Assembly (NCBI GenBank): GCA_964431495.1
Contig: CAYSJU010000021.1
Span: forward strand, 1-34,032
DNA from: CAYSJU01 sp964431495
GTDB lineage: Bacteria > Omnitrophota > Gorgyraeia > Tantalellales > Tantalellaceae
Length of the DNA stretch: 34,032 nucleotides
Direction: 5' to 3'
Each line of letters begins with the position of its first letter. Within the stretch, counting starts at the first letter, position 1. The notes under the pieces are model-generated. The model had not been told where the DNA came from. It worked only from the letters and a program-made list of their open reading frames with translations, and did no database searches. The position numbers were made by a program, and so were the translations under genes. Positions 16,208-24,528 of the stretch are shown one piece after another.

Positions 16208-17432
16208 CTACCTCTTTCACTTCCCATTTAGTCGGCAGTTTTATCAGGCCTCGGGCGTTTTTTGCCCTGCCTACCACAAGTTTGTAAGCCATATTATGCC
16301 AGTCTATCAGATTATCGGCGCTTTCATCTGCCAGGACAACCGAACAAAGATAATTGTCTGCAGGCAGATGGAACTCTGGGATATTAATCCGTATTTTTAC
16401 TTTTCCCGATGGAAGTCCTTCAAAGGACATGTTCTCATAATAGCTGTTCGCGCAGTACATGAGGCCGCCCAGACCGTAAAAATTAACGCCAAAGATGGGT
16501 TTGTTCAATTTCTCCCGCATTATGCATTCGATATCGATATTAAGCTCCTGGCCCGATTCAATAAAAGTGATCTCATTGGAATCCCTGTCCAGGAATCTTG
16601 CAAGTACTAATTGCGCCCCCTTTTTGATCCCGGAATCTTCTTGTCTTTCAGGGACGATCTCCCTCCTCCTGCTCTCGATCCCGTCTCTGATATACCTGCT
16701 TATTCCTTCCTCGCTTGAACCCAGGAATTCCGGTTTGCCGTTCCTGAGGTAAAGACAATTTGAAGTCTGTTCGCGGATCACGTACTCATTATGAGAGACC
16801 AGAACAATAGAAACCCCGCTCTTGCGAATCTGGTGCATCTTCTGGTAGCATTTTATGGCGAATTCCCTGTCTCCGACCGCCAGTATTTCGTCTACAAGCA
16901 TTATGTCCGGATCGCAATGCACGGCTACGGCAAAACCCAGCCTTACATACATCCCGGAAGAATAGTGCCTCACCGGCGCGTCAAGAAAATCTCCTATATC
17001 GGCGAAATCCACGATAGAATCAAATTTTTTGTCGATTTCTTTTTTGCGCATGCCAAGTATCGCGCCGTTAACATATACGTTCTCTCTTCCCGTAAGCATG
17101 GGGTGAAACCCCGCTCCGACCTGTATGAGGGCTCCCACTCTCCCCTTTACACTGATCCTGCCCTTATCCGGCATAAAGATCCCGTTCAACATCTTTAAAA
17201 GAGTGGTTTTTCCCGAACCATTAGGCCCGATAATCCCAAGGGATTCACCCTTCTTTAACGTAAAAGAGACATCTTCCACCGCCCAGAACTCGCCTTTTCT
17301 TATTTTATCGGTTATCGCTTCCCTTCCCATGATATTTCTGGTAATGTCCTTAACGCCATAAAGCATCGTGTGCTGCAGGCCTTTGCTAAACTTTTTGGAT
17401 GCTTTCTCCACTTTTATTACTGGTTCGGTCAT
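16197..17432 (-). CDS. wzt: ABC transporter ATP-binding protein, Wzt type with C-terminal cargo domain
   Basis: From the ATG at 17432 the product has 411 residues. The ATPase half has Walker A GPNGSGKTT (about residues 69-77), the ABC signature region HYSSGMYVRLGFAVA and Walker B IMLVDEILAVGD. The order and the LIQVGAGFHPMLTGRENVYVNG-type Q-loop region are specific for the TagH/Wzt/KpsT polysaccharide exporter family. The last 160 residues form an extra beta-rich domain (QLVLARFLDRDSNEITFIESG, FGVNFYGLGG, SGKVKIRINIPEFHLPADNY), matching the Wzt C-terminal domain that in E. coli O8/O9a recognises the terminated glycan end. GTG codons at 17441 and 17438 are alternative starts. The partner permease lies 32 bases upstream. 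Presence of the cargo domain suggests export gated by a terminal modification. Confidence 0.92.
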   Translation of the reverse strand: MTEPVIKVEKASKKFSKGLQHTMLYGVKDITRNIMGREAITDKIRKGEFWAVEDVSFTLKKGESLGIIGPNGSGKTTLLKMLNGIFMPDKGRISVKGRVGALIQVGAGFHPMLTGRENVYVNGAILGMRKKEIDKKFDSIVDFADIGDFLDAPVRHYSSGMYVRLGFAVAVHCDPDIMLVDEILAVGDREFAIKCYQKMHQIRKSGVSIVLVSHNEYVIREQTSNCLYLRNGKPEFLGSSEEGISRYIRDGIESRRREIVPERQEDSGIKKGAQLVLARFLDRDSNEITFIESGQELNIDIECIMREKLNKPIFGVNFYGLGGLMYCANSYYENMSFEGLPSGKVKIRINIPEFHLPADNYLCSVVLADESADNLIDWHNMAYKLVVGRAKNARGLIKLPTKWEVKEVDDA

Positions 17433-17464
17433 TTTCACCACGTCCTGTTCTTAATAACTGTAGC

Positions 17465-18295
17465 TCAAAGCCTTTCCGGTATTTTAGTTTCCGCTATATA
17501 AAATATCCTCCAGGCGACAAAAAACAGCACAAACGACAATACGGTTGCTACAACAAACCCGGCGGGATCCTTTATGCATCCATGAGCGATCAGGTCCCGG
17601 GGCGCAGTAATTAAAGGCGAAATGGGGTTCAATTTAAAAATAAGGGCTTTCGCGCCAGATATTGGATACAAGACCGGCGTCAGAAACATCAGGAACGTCA
17701 CCAGCAAAGAAACCACATTGGCCGTATCCCGTAAAACACCATTTATCAGGGACAGGAGTAAAGATAAACCCAGCGTCAAAATCAATATTGGAATAAGCGC
17801 CAGGGGGAAAAACACGGTACACCATGAAGGCCTGAACTTGAACGCGAAAAAGAATAACACGATCAATACGCTTTTTGTCAGAAACTCAAATATTGATTCT
17901 GCCATGGAGGCGAAAACAAGAACTTCGCGCGGAAAATTAATCCTTGAAACCACGCTTCCAGCGGAAACGATACTATTTGTGCCGGAAATGATCCCGACTG
18001 AAAACAACTGCCATATGGAAAGGCCTATCAAAGCGAACAGCGCGTATGGCATATCTGTCGAACCGATATTCACTATCCCCGCCCTGTTTAAAAACATAAA
18101 CGTCCCAATGGGAATAAAAGGCATTATGAATGCCCAAAGATATCCCAGAACCGCCTGTTTGTATTTTGCTGCGAGATTTCTGAGAAAAAGACGCCAGATA
18201 AGTTCCCTGCTCCTGATCAGATCCCTGAACATCCGGGGCCAGATCCTGACGCCAAGCTTAAGGTGCTTGTTCGGAAAATATACATTCTCTTCCAT
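17465..18295 (-). CDS. wzm: ABC-2 type polysaccharide export permease (Wzm/TagG-like)
   Basis: The product has 276 residues from the ATG at 18295. GGGGGAG lies eight bases upstream of this ATG, whereas a GTG at 18304 has no room for a ribosome site. It has a cytoplasmic N-terminal amphipathic stretch (RDLIRSRELIWRLFLRNL), then AKYKQAVLGYLWAFIMPF and six hydrophobic segments with the typical SRINFPREVLVFA, NVVSLLVTFLMFLTPVLYP and LNPISPLITAPRDL sequences of TagG/Wzm permeases. It is the expected length. With the downstream ATPase it forms a 2+2 complex that moves lipid-linked polysaccharide across the inner membrane. Confidence 0.93.
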   Translation of the reverse strand: MEENVYFPNKHLKLGVRIWPRMFRDLIRSRELIWRLFLRNLAAKYKQAVLGYLWAFIMPFIPIGTFMFLNRAGIVNIGSTDMPYALFALIGLSIWQLFSVGIISGTNSIVSAGSVVSRINFPREVLVFASMAESIFEFLTKSVLIVLFFFAFKFRPSWCTVFFPLALIPILILTLGLSLLLSLINGVLRDTANVVSLLVTFLMFLTPVLYPISGAKALIFKLNPISPLITAPRDLIAHGCIKDPAGFVVATVLSFVLFFVAWRIFYIAETKIPERL

Positions 18296-18334
18296 AAGTC
18301 TCACTCCCCCGTAATCCCATTTATTGCCATTTTG

Positions 18335-19678
18335 TCAGATCCGAGGCGAAGTGGTGCTATACTGACCAAACCGCCCCAATCCTTCTTCCTCTGCCTGCGC
18401 CTTACCCGTCTCTATATCCACCAGTTTCACCACAATTGCCGTGAAAAACCAGAAAGGTTCGGATATCCTTATGATGATGAACGTGTTAGTCCCTATCGCG
18501 TGAAATAGCAATCCGATAAGCCCGACCAGATATCCGAGAGACAGCCCTTTGAACAAAGGTGTTTTTACAGTATGATACACAGAAAAAGCGGCCCTCCATA
18601 TGCGCCACATTAGCCAGAAAAAACAGCACAAACCAACAATGCCGGTCTCGGCTAAAACCAGGATGTACTGGCTGTCAAGAAATCCCGCGCCACTCACACC
18701 ATATCCCAAAAAAGGCCTTTTGGGGAACTTCTGGGTCAAAACAATCCTCCAGGAAGTCACCCTTGCGGCTGGAGAGGGCCCTAAAGAAACTACCCCTACG
18801 CGCTTGAGCGTCTGACTCTCCTCCGGGGTAAAAGCTCCCATCACTCTATCCCTTAAAACGGGCGGGCCAAACACAAATGTCAATATAAACAAAATGACCA
18901 CGACTGCGGTTAGATTAAGCACGCGTTTATCCTCCGCAAGCAAGCCGAAGGCAATAAGAGCAGGTAATGCCCCGAGGTATGACGCCCTGGAGAGTGTAAA
19001 GAAAAAAGTAGGGACCAGAAAAATAAAAATAAAAAGCAGGACGATCCGTCTCTTCTTATAGTAAAGCAATAACCCACCCACCAGGGACAATATAAAAAGC
19101 AAATAGCCTCCAAGGGTATTCGGCTCCCCCGACCCTTCAAAAGGAGCAGATATCCTGCTCGTCTGCCCGATATGGGTGTTACCATATATCCCTACCACCA
19201 TACTGGTAAACAAAAGGATGAACAGGAACATCCTGACCTGCTTACTTGTTGTGGTCTGATTCATGACCATGAAAAAGAGGATATAGTACTCAACCAGTTT
19301 CACAACGAAAAACATGCCCACCAGGGGACGCACGTTCCCCATGGCCACGCCACGTATTGTACATATGCACATTACCGCCACATACACGCCAATAGGAGCA
19401 TTAAGCGGACTTTTTTTGAAGGGTGGGGATTTCTGTATGGCCATCTTGGCCAGCCACGCAAAGCACACAACGATCAACAGAAGGTCCTCCGCTCTTATCG
19501 TAACGGCCCGGCTGGCGGTGGCGCCTGCCTCCAATTCAGGAGACAGCAGCATCGACAGCAGTATCGCGATGAGGCCTATGTCCGTGTTGACAAATGTGGC
19601 TATTATGAGCACGACGGAAGCGATGATCATTATAGTCATGCTGGGCTCGTGAAGTTCGGCTATTACGCGGGTAAACAT
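18335..19678 (-). CDS. O-antigen ligase/polymerase-like membrane protein
   Basis: The 447-residue form has about ten or more hydrophobic segments, a large loop around residues 275-315 and the sequence TLSRASYLGALPAL, the RxS-glycine pattern of the Wzy_C / O-antigen ligase family (WaaL and related). GYGVSGAGFLDSQYILVLAETG fits the conserved His/Gly region before the next helix, with Asp in place of the usual His. The listed start is the first canonical ATG, but the same frame continues 25 codons upstream into a clear hydrophobic helix (AKIIFAFFFCLLAVF), so the true start is probably an ATC at 19753 behind an AGGAGG site. It would polymerise or transfer glycan at the periplasmic face. Confidence 0.85.
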   Translation of the reverse strand: MFTRVIAELHEPSMTIMIIASVVLIIATFVNTDIGLIAILLSMLLSPELEAGATASRAVTIRAEDLLLIVVCFAWLAKMAIQKSPPFKKSPLNAPIGVYVAVMCICTIRGVAMGNVRPLVGMFFVVKLVEYYILFFMVMNQTTTSKQVRMFLFILLFTSMVVGIYGNTHIGQTSRISAPFEGSGEPNTLGGYLLFILSLVGGLLLYYKKRRIVLLFIFIFLVPTFFFTLSRASYLGALPALIAFGLLAEDKRVLNLTAVVVILFILTFVFGPPVLRDRVMGAFTPEESQTLKRVGVVSLGPSPAARVTSWRIVLTQKFPKRPFLGYGVSGAGFLDSQYILVLAETGIVGLCCFFWLMWRIWRAAFSVYHTVKTPLFKGLSLGYLVGLIGLLFHAIGTNTFIIIRISEPFWFFTAIVVKLVDIETGKAQAEEEGLGRFGQYSTTSPRI

Positions 19679-19750
19679 AAATACGGCGAGAAGGCAAAAG
19701 AAGAAGGCGAAGATGATCTTTGCATTGACTCCCTGAAAACCGGAGAACTT

Positions 19751-19764
19751 GATGGCTCCCTCCT
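19751..19764 (-). promoter_or_regulatory. ribosome binding site with probable ATC start for the O-antigen ligase
   Basis: On the minus strand AGGAGG (19759-19764) is followed by five bases (GAGCC) and ATC (19751-19753), in frame with the ligase. No ATG, GTG or TTG occurs between the preceding in-frame stop and the ATG at 19678. Translation from the ATC adds 25 residues that include most of a first membrane helix. The ATG at 19678 itself has no Shine-Dalgarno sequence (the preceding bases are TCGCCGTATTT). Confidence 0.5.
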
Positions 19765-19794
19765 GATCATGGACAAAATTTCAACAAGGGGATT

Positions 19795-21810
19795 CTATCT
19801 TCCGAATCCCCACTTCTCTAATATACTTTTAAAGAAAGACTTTTTGACGGGAGCCCCTGCTTTCCTTTCAGGTTCCTCCCCGTAATATTTCTGCGCATAA
19901 TAATAGAACGGCGAGCCGAACCTCATGTCGGAAATCTTCATGCTGTTCAACACGACACCGATGGGCTTTCCTTTTGCGTTCTCGAGCTGCATCTTGCTCC
20001 TGCGCAAGGCACCCCTGGATACCCGCCCTACTTCATAGACCAGGATGACCCCGTCCACTTTGGAACTCAGTATGCAGGAATCGGTTACCGGTAAAATAGG
20101 CGCCGAGTCAAAGAACACCACTTGAAATTTGCTTTTCACCTCTTTCACGAATTTGGACATGTTCTGCGAGCTGAGTATCTCCGGGGGGTTGCCGGGTAAA
20201 TGTCCCGATGTTATGATGTGAAGATTTTCCATGCCGTAAGTTTTCATGATAAGGCTTGACTTCAGGTTTCCCATCATGACATCATCCACGGTTTTGACCA
20301 CATCATCCACTTTGAAGGTCCCCAGGACCGCCTCGGTCAATCCCACTTCCCTGTCTATGCCGAACACCTTATGCACCGACGGCCTCCTGAGATCTGCATC
20401 GATCAGAACCACTTTATATCCCAGCTGGGCCATGCATAGAGCGGAATTAACAGCGGTCAAGGTCTTGCCCTCGCGTATTCCCGCGCTTGTAAACATAAGA
20501 CAGTTCCCTACCGTGTCCAGCCCCGAAAACTTGATATACGTCTGCAGGTTCTTGTAGGATTCTATTACGGAAGATTTCGGGTGAAATTGTATGATGATGC
20601 GTCCCATAAGATCTTCATATTTTTTCCTCTCTTCCAGTGGCGGAAGTTCTTTAAAATAGTCCATTTCCCCCTTCTTAATGACATCGATCCTGGGGACCAC
20701 TCCAAGAACCGGCATCTTCAGGTACTCTTCAACGTCCTCTATAGTTGCTATTGAGGTATCCATGCTTTCAATAACGAACGCTGCCAAGAGCCCTAAAACA
20801 AGTCCTATAATCCCGCCCAGAAGAACATTCGCGGTCTTCTTGCCTCCCAGGGCGTGTTTCGGCACCACTGCGGGATTGACAATGGTTATATCCTTTGTTT
20901 CTGACGCCTCCATAAGACGGGCCCTCTCATACCGCTCTTTCAACAAGCTGTATAAGTTCCTGTTAACCTCAAGCTCATATTTAAGTGTATCGGCGTCTAC
21001 TGCCCCCACTTTAACTCTTGGCTCTTCAAATTCTTCCGCTTCAGGCTTATCTTTTAAACGTTTTTTGAGATTTTTTATCTTTGACAGCGCATTTATAACC
21101 ATCGGATGATTGTCAGTATAACGCTCCCGGAGGTTGTCAAGTTTGAGCTGGAACTGTTTCAAGCTGCCACGCGCATCAATGTCACTGGTCGGAATCGCCC
21201 CTGCCCCTGACATCGGTTGAACCCCCATATGCCTTAGTTTTCTTTTTATCTCTGTGGTGGTCCTGTCCAGGTTTTCCAGCTGCTCTTCCACGAACTGCTT
21301 GGTTTTTCTTGCTTCCTCGACCTTTCTGTCCCAGTTTTTCTCTATAAAAACCGCGGAAACCGCATCCACGATATTTTTTGCTTGAACGGGATCCGTGCTT
21401 ATCGCGCTTATCTCTATTAGGTCCGTGTTTTCTCTTTCTCTTGTCGATATTTTTCCACGCAGCGACTCGATCACAGCATGAACTTTTTCACTGCTCGTAT
21501 CCTGGTTTACATATCCCAGTTTCAGGGCTACATCTTTCAGTATGCTGTAACTTTTAATAAGCGCCAGCTGGGTCGGGAGGTCCTGTTCGATCCCTCCGCC
21601 CCAGAATGTAACCCCGGTTCCAGTGATCTCGGCAAGGGGTTTTCTTCCGCTATCTATATGCAGCGTAATGGTTGCCCTGTAAATGGGCACGGTCTTTTCT
21701 CCGAAGAAATGTGCGCTGAAGAGAGAAACCAGAAAAATCGAAAGAATGATCGACTTTCTCTTGTATATTATTCGCCAGTAATCCCACAAATTCAGGCCAT
21801 ATTCAGGCAT
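19795..21810 (-). CDS. chain-length regulator / bacterial tyrosine autokinase (Wzc-like)
   Basis: The 671-residue protein joins a Wzz-type domain to a BY-kinase. It has a first membrane helix at about residues 18-36, a periplasmic region with a long coiled coil (about 163-300, KTKQFVEEQLENLDRTTTEI), the pre-helix proline region, a second helix at about 328-347 and a cytoplasmic ATPase. The kinase has Walker A TSAGIREGKT (441-450), Walker A' VVLIDADLRRPS (467-478) and Walker B VVFFDSAP (564-571). The C-terminal region has a tyrosine cluster FYYYAQKYYGEE (635-646), the usual autophosphorylation tail, followed by a basic end. Family knowledge: phosphorylation cycling controls polymer length and export together with Wza. 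The start at 21810 lies 33 bases after the wza-like gene. Confidence 0.93.
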   Translation of the reverse strand: MPEYGLNLWDYWRIIYKRKSIILSIFLVSLFSAHFFGEKTVPIYRATITLHIDSGRKPLAEITGTGVTFWGGGIEQDLPTQLALIKSYSILKDVALKLGYVNQDTSSEKVHAVIESLRGKISTRERENTDLIEISAISTDPVQAKNIVDAVSAVFIEKNWDRKVEEARKTKQFVEEQLENLDRTTTEIKRKLRHMGVQPMSGAGAIPTSDIDARGSLKQFQLKLDNLRERYTDNHPMVINALSKIKNLKKRLKDKPEAEEFEEPRVKVGAVDADTLKYELEVNRNLYSLLKERYERARLMEASETKDITIVNPAVVPKHALGGKKTANVLLGGIIGLVLGLLAAFVIESMDTSIATIEDVEEYLKMPVLGVVPRIDVIKKGEMDYFKELPPLEERKKYEDLMGRIIIQFHPKSSVIESYKNLQTYIKFSGLDTVGNCLMFTSAGIREGKTLTAVNSALCMAQLGYKVVLIDADLRRPSVHKVFGIDREVGLTEAVLGTFKVDDVVKTVDDVMMGNLKSSLIMKTYGMENLHIITSGHLPGNPPEILSSQNMSKFVKEVKSKFQVVFFDSAPILPVTDSCILSSKVDGVILVYEVGRVSRGALRRSKMQLENAKGKPIGVVLNSMKISDMRFGSPFYYYAQKYYGEEPERKAGAPVKKSFFKSILEKWGFGR

Positions 21811-21843
21811 TGTTCCACCTCATTTGTCATGTAGACATTCAAC

Positions 21844-22617
21844 TTACCGCAAGAACTTATGTTTCATGAGCTGGCCAAAGTCAAATCTATGATCCATGAT
21901 CTCCTCCTTAAAATCACCAACTTGTCGTGCAAAATACAACGAGGGGAGTATACTGCGCAAGGCCATATTATACTCTTCTATCTCTGATACTGGCACATAG
22001 ATCAGGTCGCCGTCCAGAAGATACACGTTCTGTGTCATATCTCCTTTATGGATCAGCCGGCCAAGGTTGACCCTTATTATCCTGGAATCATAATATCCGC
22101 CTCTAACGATGTATGTGGTGGAAGGAACGGCATTAACGGTGAGCCCTCCTACCCTTCCTACTGCATCAAGTATCCTGCCTTCACGCGGAAGAGTAACCGA
22201 CCCCTGCCCCAGAACCGACCCCATAAGATAGACGGTCTTAGTCCCAAACTTCTTTACTCCTACAGCGACCCTTGGTTCCTTGATGTAATGCGCCAGCTTC
22301 TTACTTATAGCATTTGCAAGCTCTTTGGGGGTCAGGTCTTTAGCCTCGATATCACCTATCAACGGCATTGTTATTTTTCCGTCCTCGGCCCTTACCGTCA
22401 CCATCTTGTTCAGTTCCGGACATCTCCAGACGGCTATCTCCAGTTCGTCCCGAACCCCTATGGTATATTCACCCTTTGCCAACATGGTCCCGGGCGGAGC
22501 ATATAAGGAATATGGCAGTTTGTGTTGAGGAGCTGCAAAGCGGGTGCAGCCCATGCTGCCTAATAAAAAAATGAATAACGCCGCTATGAAAAAAGATTTT
22601 TGGCTTCTTTTATTCAC
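21844..22617 (-). CDS. Wza-like polysaccharide export lipoprotein
   Basis: Translation from the GTG at 22617 gives 257 residues starting VNKRSQKSFFIAALFIFLLG and a lipobox-like SMGC, so the protein is probably lipidated and anchored in the outer membrane. It then has YTIGVRDELEIAVWRCPELN, the start of the Poly_export domain, PLIGDIEAKDLTPKELANAI, and a SLBB-type segment KKFGTKTVYLMGSVLGQGSV through DGDLIYVP. It lacks the extra length of E. coli Wza, so it is a short export protein. An ATG-free extension to 22677 would overlap the HD-GYP gene by 43 bases and delay the signal peptide, so the GTG is preferred. Eight consecutive G bases lie just before the start region. It would form the outer-membrane exit with the Wzc-like kinase. 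Confidence 0.9.
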   Translation of the reverse strand: MNKRSQKSFFIAALFIFLLGSMGCTRFAAPQHKLPYSLYAPPGTMLAKGEYTIGVRDELEIAVWRCPELNKMVTVRAEDGKITMPLIGDIEAKDLTPKELANAISKKLAHYIKEPRVAVGVKKFGTKTVYLMGSVLGQGSVTLPREGRILDAVGRVGGLTVNAVPSTTYIVRGGYYDSRIIRVNLGRLIHKGDMTQNVYLLDGDLIYVPVSEIEEYNMALRSILPSLYFARQVGDFKEEIMDHRFDFGQLMKHKFLR

Positions 22618-22634
22618 AACCGTCCCCCCCCGTG

Positions 22635-23687
22635 TTAAACGTCTGGATCTCCCTGCAGCCCTTCCGGATCGATACACTGTTCCACGTGCACCAGAAGCTG
22701 TTTTGACATATCCATCAGCCGCGGTTCTGGTAGACGCTTTCCTTTCCTGTTGTAAACAATATCAACAACCGGCCGCATGGGTTTCTCGGGATTCGTTCTC
22801 ACTATCTTGCCTATATCACCGGAATTTATTTTCACCCAGGCTCCCACCGGGAACATGGTAATATGATGCAGCAAAGCTTTCATGAAATACTGGTCATAAC
22901 TGTTATACTCATTGTCTACGAGCTGCTGGATGGTAGCGTCGGGTAGAAAACGCGGACGCCATAACCGGCTATGCGTCTGGGCTTCATATCTGTTAATAAG
23001 GGATACCAGCCGTGCCAGATAATCAGTGGCCTCTTTTGTCAAATGGTTAGGGTATCCGGTCCCATCCGCCTTTTCCTGATGCTGGCTTATCACCTTAGCC
23101 ACTACGGGATCAATGCCGGAAATGTTCCTGAAAATCTTTTCACCGTAAATGACGTGCTTCTGGACTTCCTCGTATTCGCTTCTGTTCAATTTTCGGTTCT
23201 TATTCCAGATATCCATCGGTATCCTCATCATGCCTATATCGTGAAATAATGCCGCTATGGACAAATTGCGCAATCTGTCCTTCGGAAAATCCAACCCAAG
23301 GGCCATGCACGCTGATAAAAAACAAACATTCACGGAATGTGTATACAAATAATCGGTTTTGTATTCATCGTGCTGAAAAACAAGACTCACAATATCATCC
23401 GGTTTCGCCGCATTAAGGAACCACTCGGTGGCATCCTCCGCCCATCTCAGGATATCTTCCGTCTTGATCCCGGCTTCCCTACCATCCTTGACCTCATCGA
23501 GGATCCCTGTTACAAAGCTTAAAGTGCTCTCGTAAAAAATACCGGCCTTCTCCCCATCGGACTTTATTTCCGCTTCCCTGGCTTTCTCGGCTTCCCTGGC
23601 CAGCATCAGATCTTCTTCCGCTTTTTCCTTCCTCCTGTGAGGGCCCAGTTTTTCAAATCCCTCAAATCCGTTCTGCAGGTCTACCAT
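22635..23687 (-). CDS. HD-GYP domain protein with altered metal ligands
   Basis: The 350-residue protein has a charged helical N-terminus (about residues 16-45, likely coiled coil) and an HD-GYP domain: H117 in YTHSVNV, HDIGMM at 149-154, H178 in KHVIYG, SQHQEKADGTGYP at 201-213, and a short beta domain at the C-terminus (WVKINSGDIGKIVRTNPEKP). HD-GYP proteins hydrolyse cyclic di-GMP. Here the usual HH pair is HQ (203-204) and the usual YDALT is YEAQT (234-238), so two metal-ligand positions are changed. It may be a weak enzyme or only a c-di-GMP sensor. It lies three bases from the AAA ATPase gene and 17 bases before the export lipoprotein, so control of glycan export by c-di-GMP is a reasonable inference. 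Confidence 0.88.
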   Translation of the reverse strand: MVDLQNGFEGFEKLGPHRRKEKAEEDLMLAREAEKAREAEIKSDGEKAGIFYESTLSFVTGILDEVKDGREAGIKTEDILRWAEDATEWFLNAAKPDDIVSLVFQHDEYKTDYLYTHSVNVCFLSACMALGLDFPKDRLRNLSIAALFHDIGMMRIPMDIWNKNRKLNRSEYEEVQKHVIYGEKIFRNISGIDPVVAKVISQHQEKADGTGYPNHLTKEATDYLARLVSLINRYEAQTHSRLWRPRFLPDATIQQLVDNEYNSYDQYFMKALLHHITMFPVGAWVKINSGDIGKIVRTNPEKPMRPVVDIVYNRKGKRLPEPRLMDMSKQLLVHVEQCIDPEGLQGDPDV

Positions 23688-23690
23688 GAT

Positions 23691-24503
23691 TTATATTTCT
23701 TCCCCCAGATCTTTTGCAACACCGCGGACTATGTCCTCATCTATCTGTTTAACCTTTCTCATTGACCCCACGAGAAGGGACATGTCACAAATATTATTTA
23801 TCTGTCTCGGCCTCCCGCCCGACGATTTGTATATAAGCGTGCTTGCCTTTTCGCTGAATATTTCCCGCTGGGCGCCGGCGACCTTAAGCCTGTGCTGGAT
23901 GTACTTCATGCTGTCATCCCTGCCCAGGTTCTTCAATACATAAAAGATCGCGAACCTCTGCTTGAACTGCGGCATGGAGTTTATTGCATCCCGCAGCTCA
24001 AGCTGCCCCATCATTATTATTGTCGACAGAAACTGGTTTCCCGCCTGAAGGTTCATCAGAAGCCGCAATTCTTCCAGGACATTTTTATTCGATATCAAAT
24101 GCGCTTCATCAATAATGATAACGGTATGACGGTTTTCCGACGCGGTATCCCCGAGACTCGTCTCTATGAACTGGCGCAACTTCAACCGCGGCAGGTTGTC
24201 TTCCCTGAGCCCAAGTTGACGCGCGATTTCCTGTAACAGTTCGTCCGAATCCAGCAAAGGGTTGCTTATGTAAACGCTCTTGTATCCTTCAGTCTCTTCG
24301 ATCTCCGCTAACAGCTCGTTAGCTATCGTTGTCTTTCCTGTTCCGTATCCGCCAGCTAGTAAAGCACCTGCCTTGTTTTCCCTTACAACATAAATGAGCC
24401 TCACCAACGCCTCTTTATGAACCGGGGAATAATAAAAAAATTTAGGATCCCCTGTGTTCTCAAATGCCTTTTCTTCCAGCCCCCAGTATTCTAGAAAATC
24501 CAT
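23691..24503 (-). CDS. ExeA/GspA-type AAA ATPase
   Basis: The 270-residue protein begins MDFLEYWGLEEKAFENTGDP, the FxxxPF-like N-terminus shared by ExeA-type secretion ATPases and the ATPases of exosortase (PEP-CTERM) glycan loci. Walker A is GGYGTGKT (51-58), Walker B VIIIDEAHLIS (127-137), and the lid has SSGGRPRQINNICD (about 229-242), the sensor-2 pattern of this group. No membrane helix or peptidoglycan-binding domain is fused to it. It lies directly between the lipid-carrier transferase and the HD-GYP gene. It probably assembles or energises part of the export apparatus; the partner is not known. No exosortase gene is visible in the window. Confidence 0.85.
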   Translation of the reverse strand: MDFLEYWGLEEKAFENTGDPKFFYYSPVHKEALVRLIYVVRENKAGALLAGGYGTGKTTIANELLAEIEETEGYKSVYISNPLLDSDELLQEIARQLGLREDNLPRLKLRQFIETSLGDTASENRHTVIIIDEAHLISNKNVLEELRLLMNLQAGNQFLSTIIMMGQLELRDAINSMPQFKQRFAIFYVLKNLGRDDSMKYIQHRLKVAGAQREIFSEKASTLIYKSSGGRPRQINNICDMSLLVGSMRKVKQIDEDIVRGVAKDLGEEI

Positions 24504-24528
24504 TTAAAAAGACCCTCACTTTCTAAAA

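Noticed and set aside
19172..19885. 237-codon plus-strand frame across the ligase gene
   Set aside because: It is antisense to the ligase and Wzc-like genes, His/Tyr-biased in composition and has no recognisable motifs.
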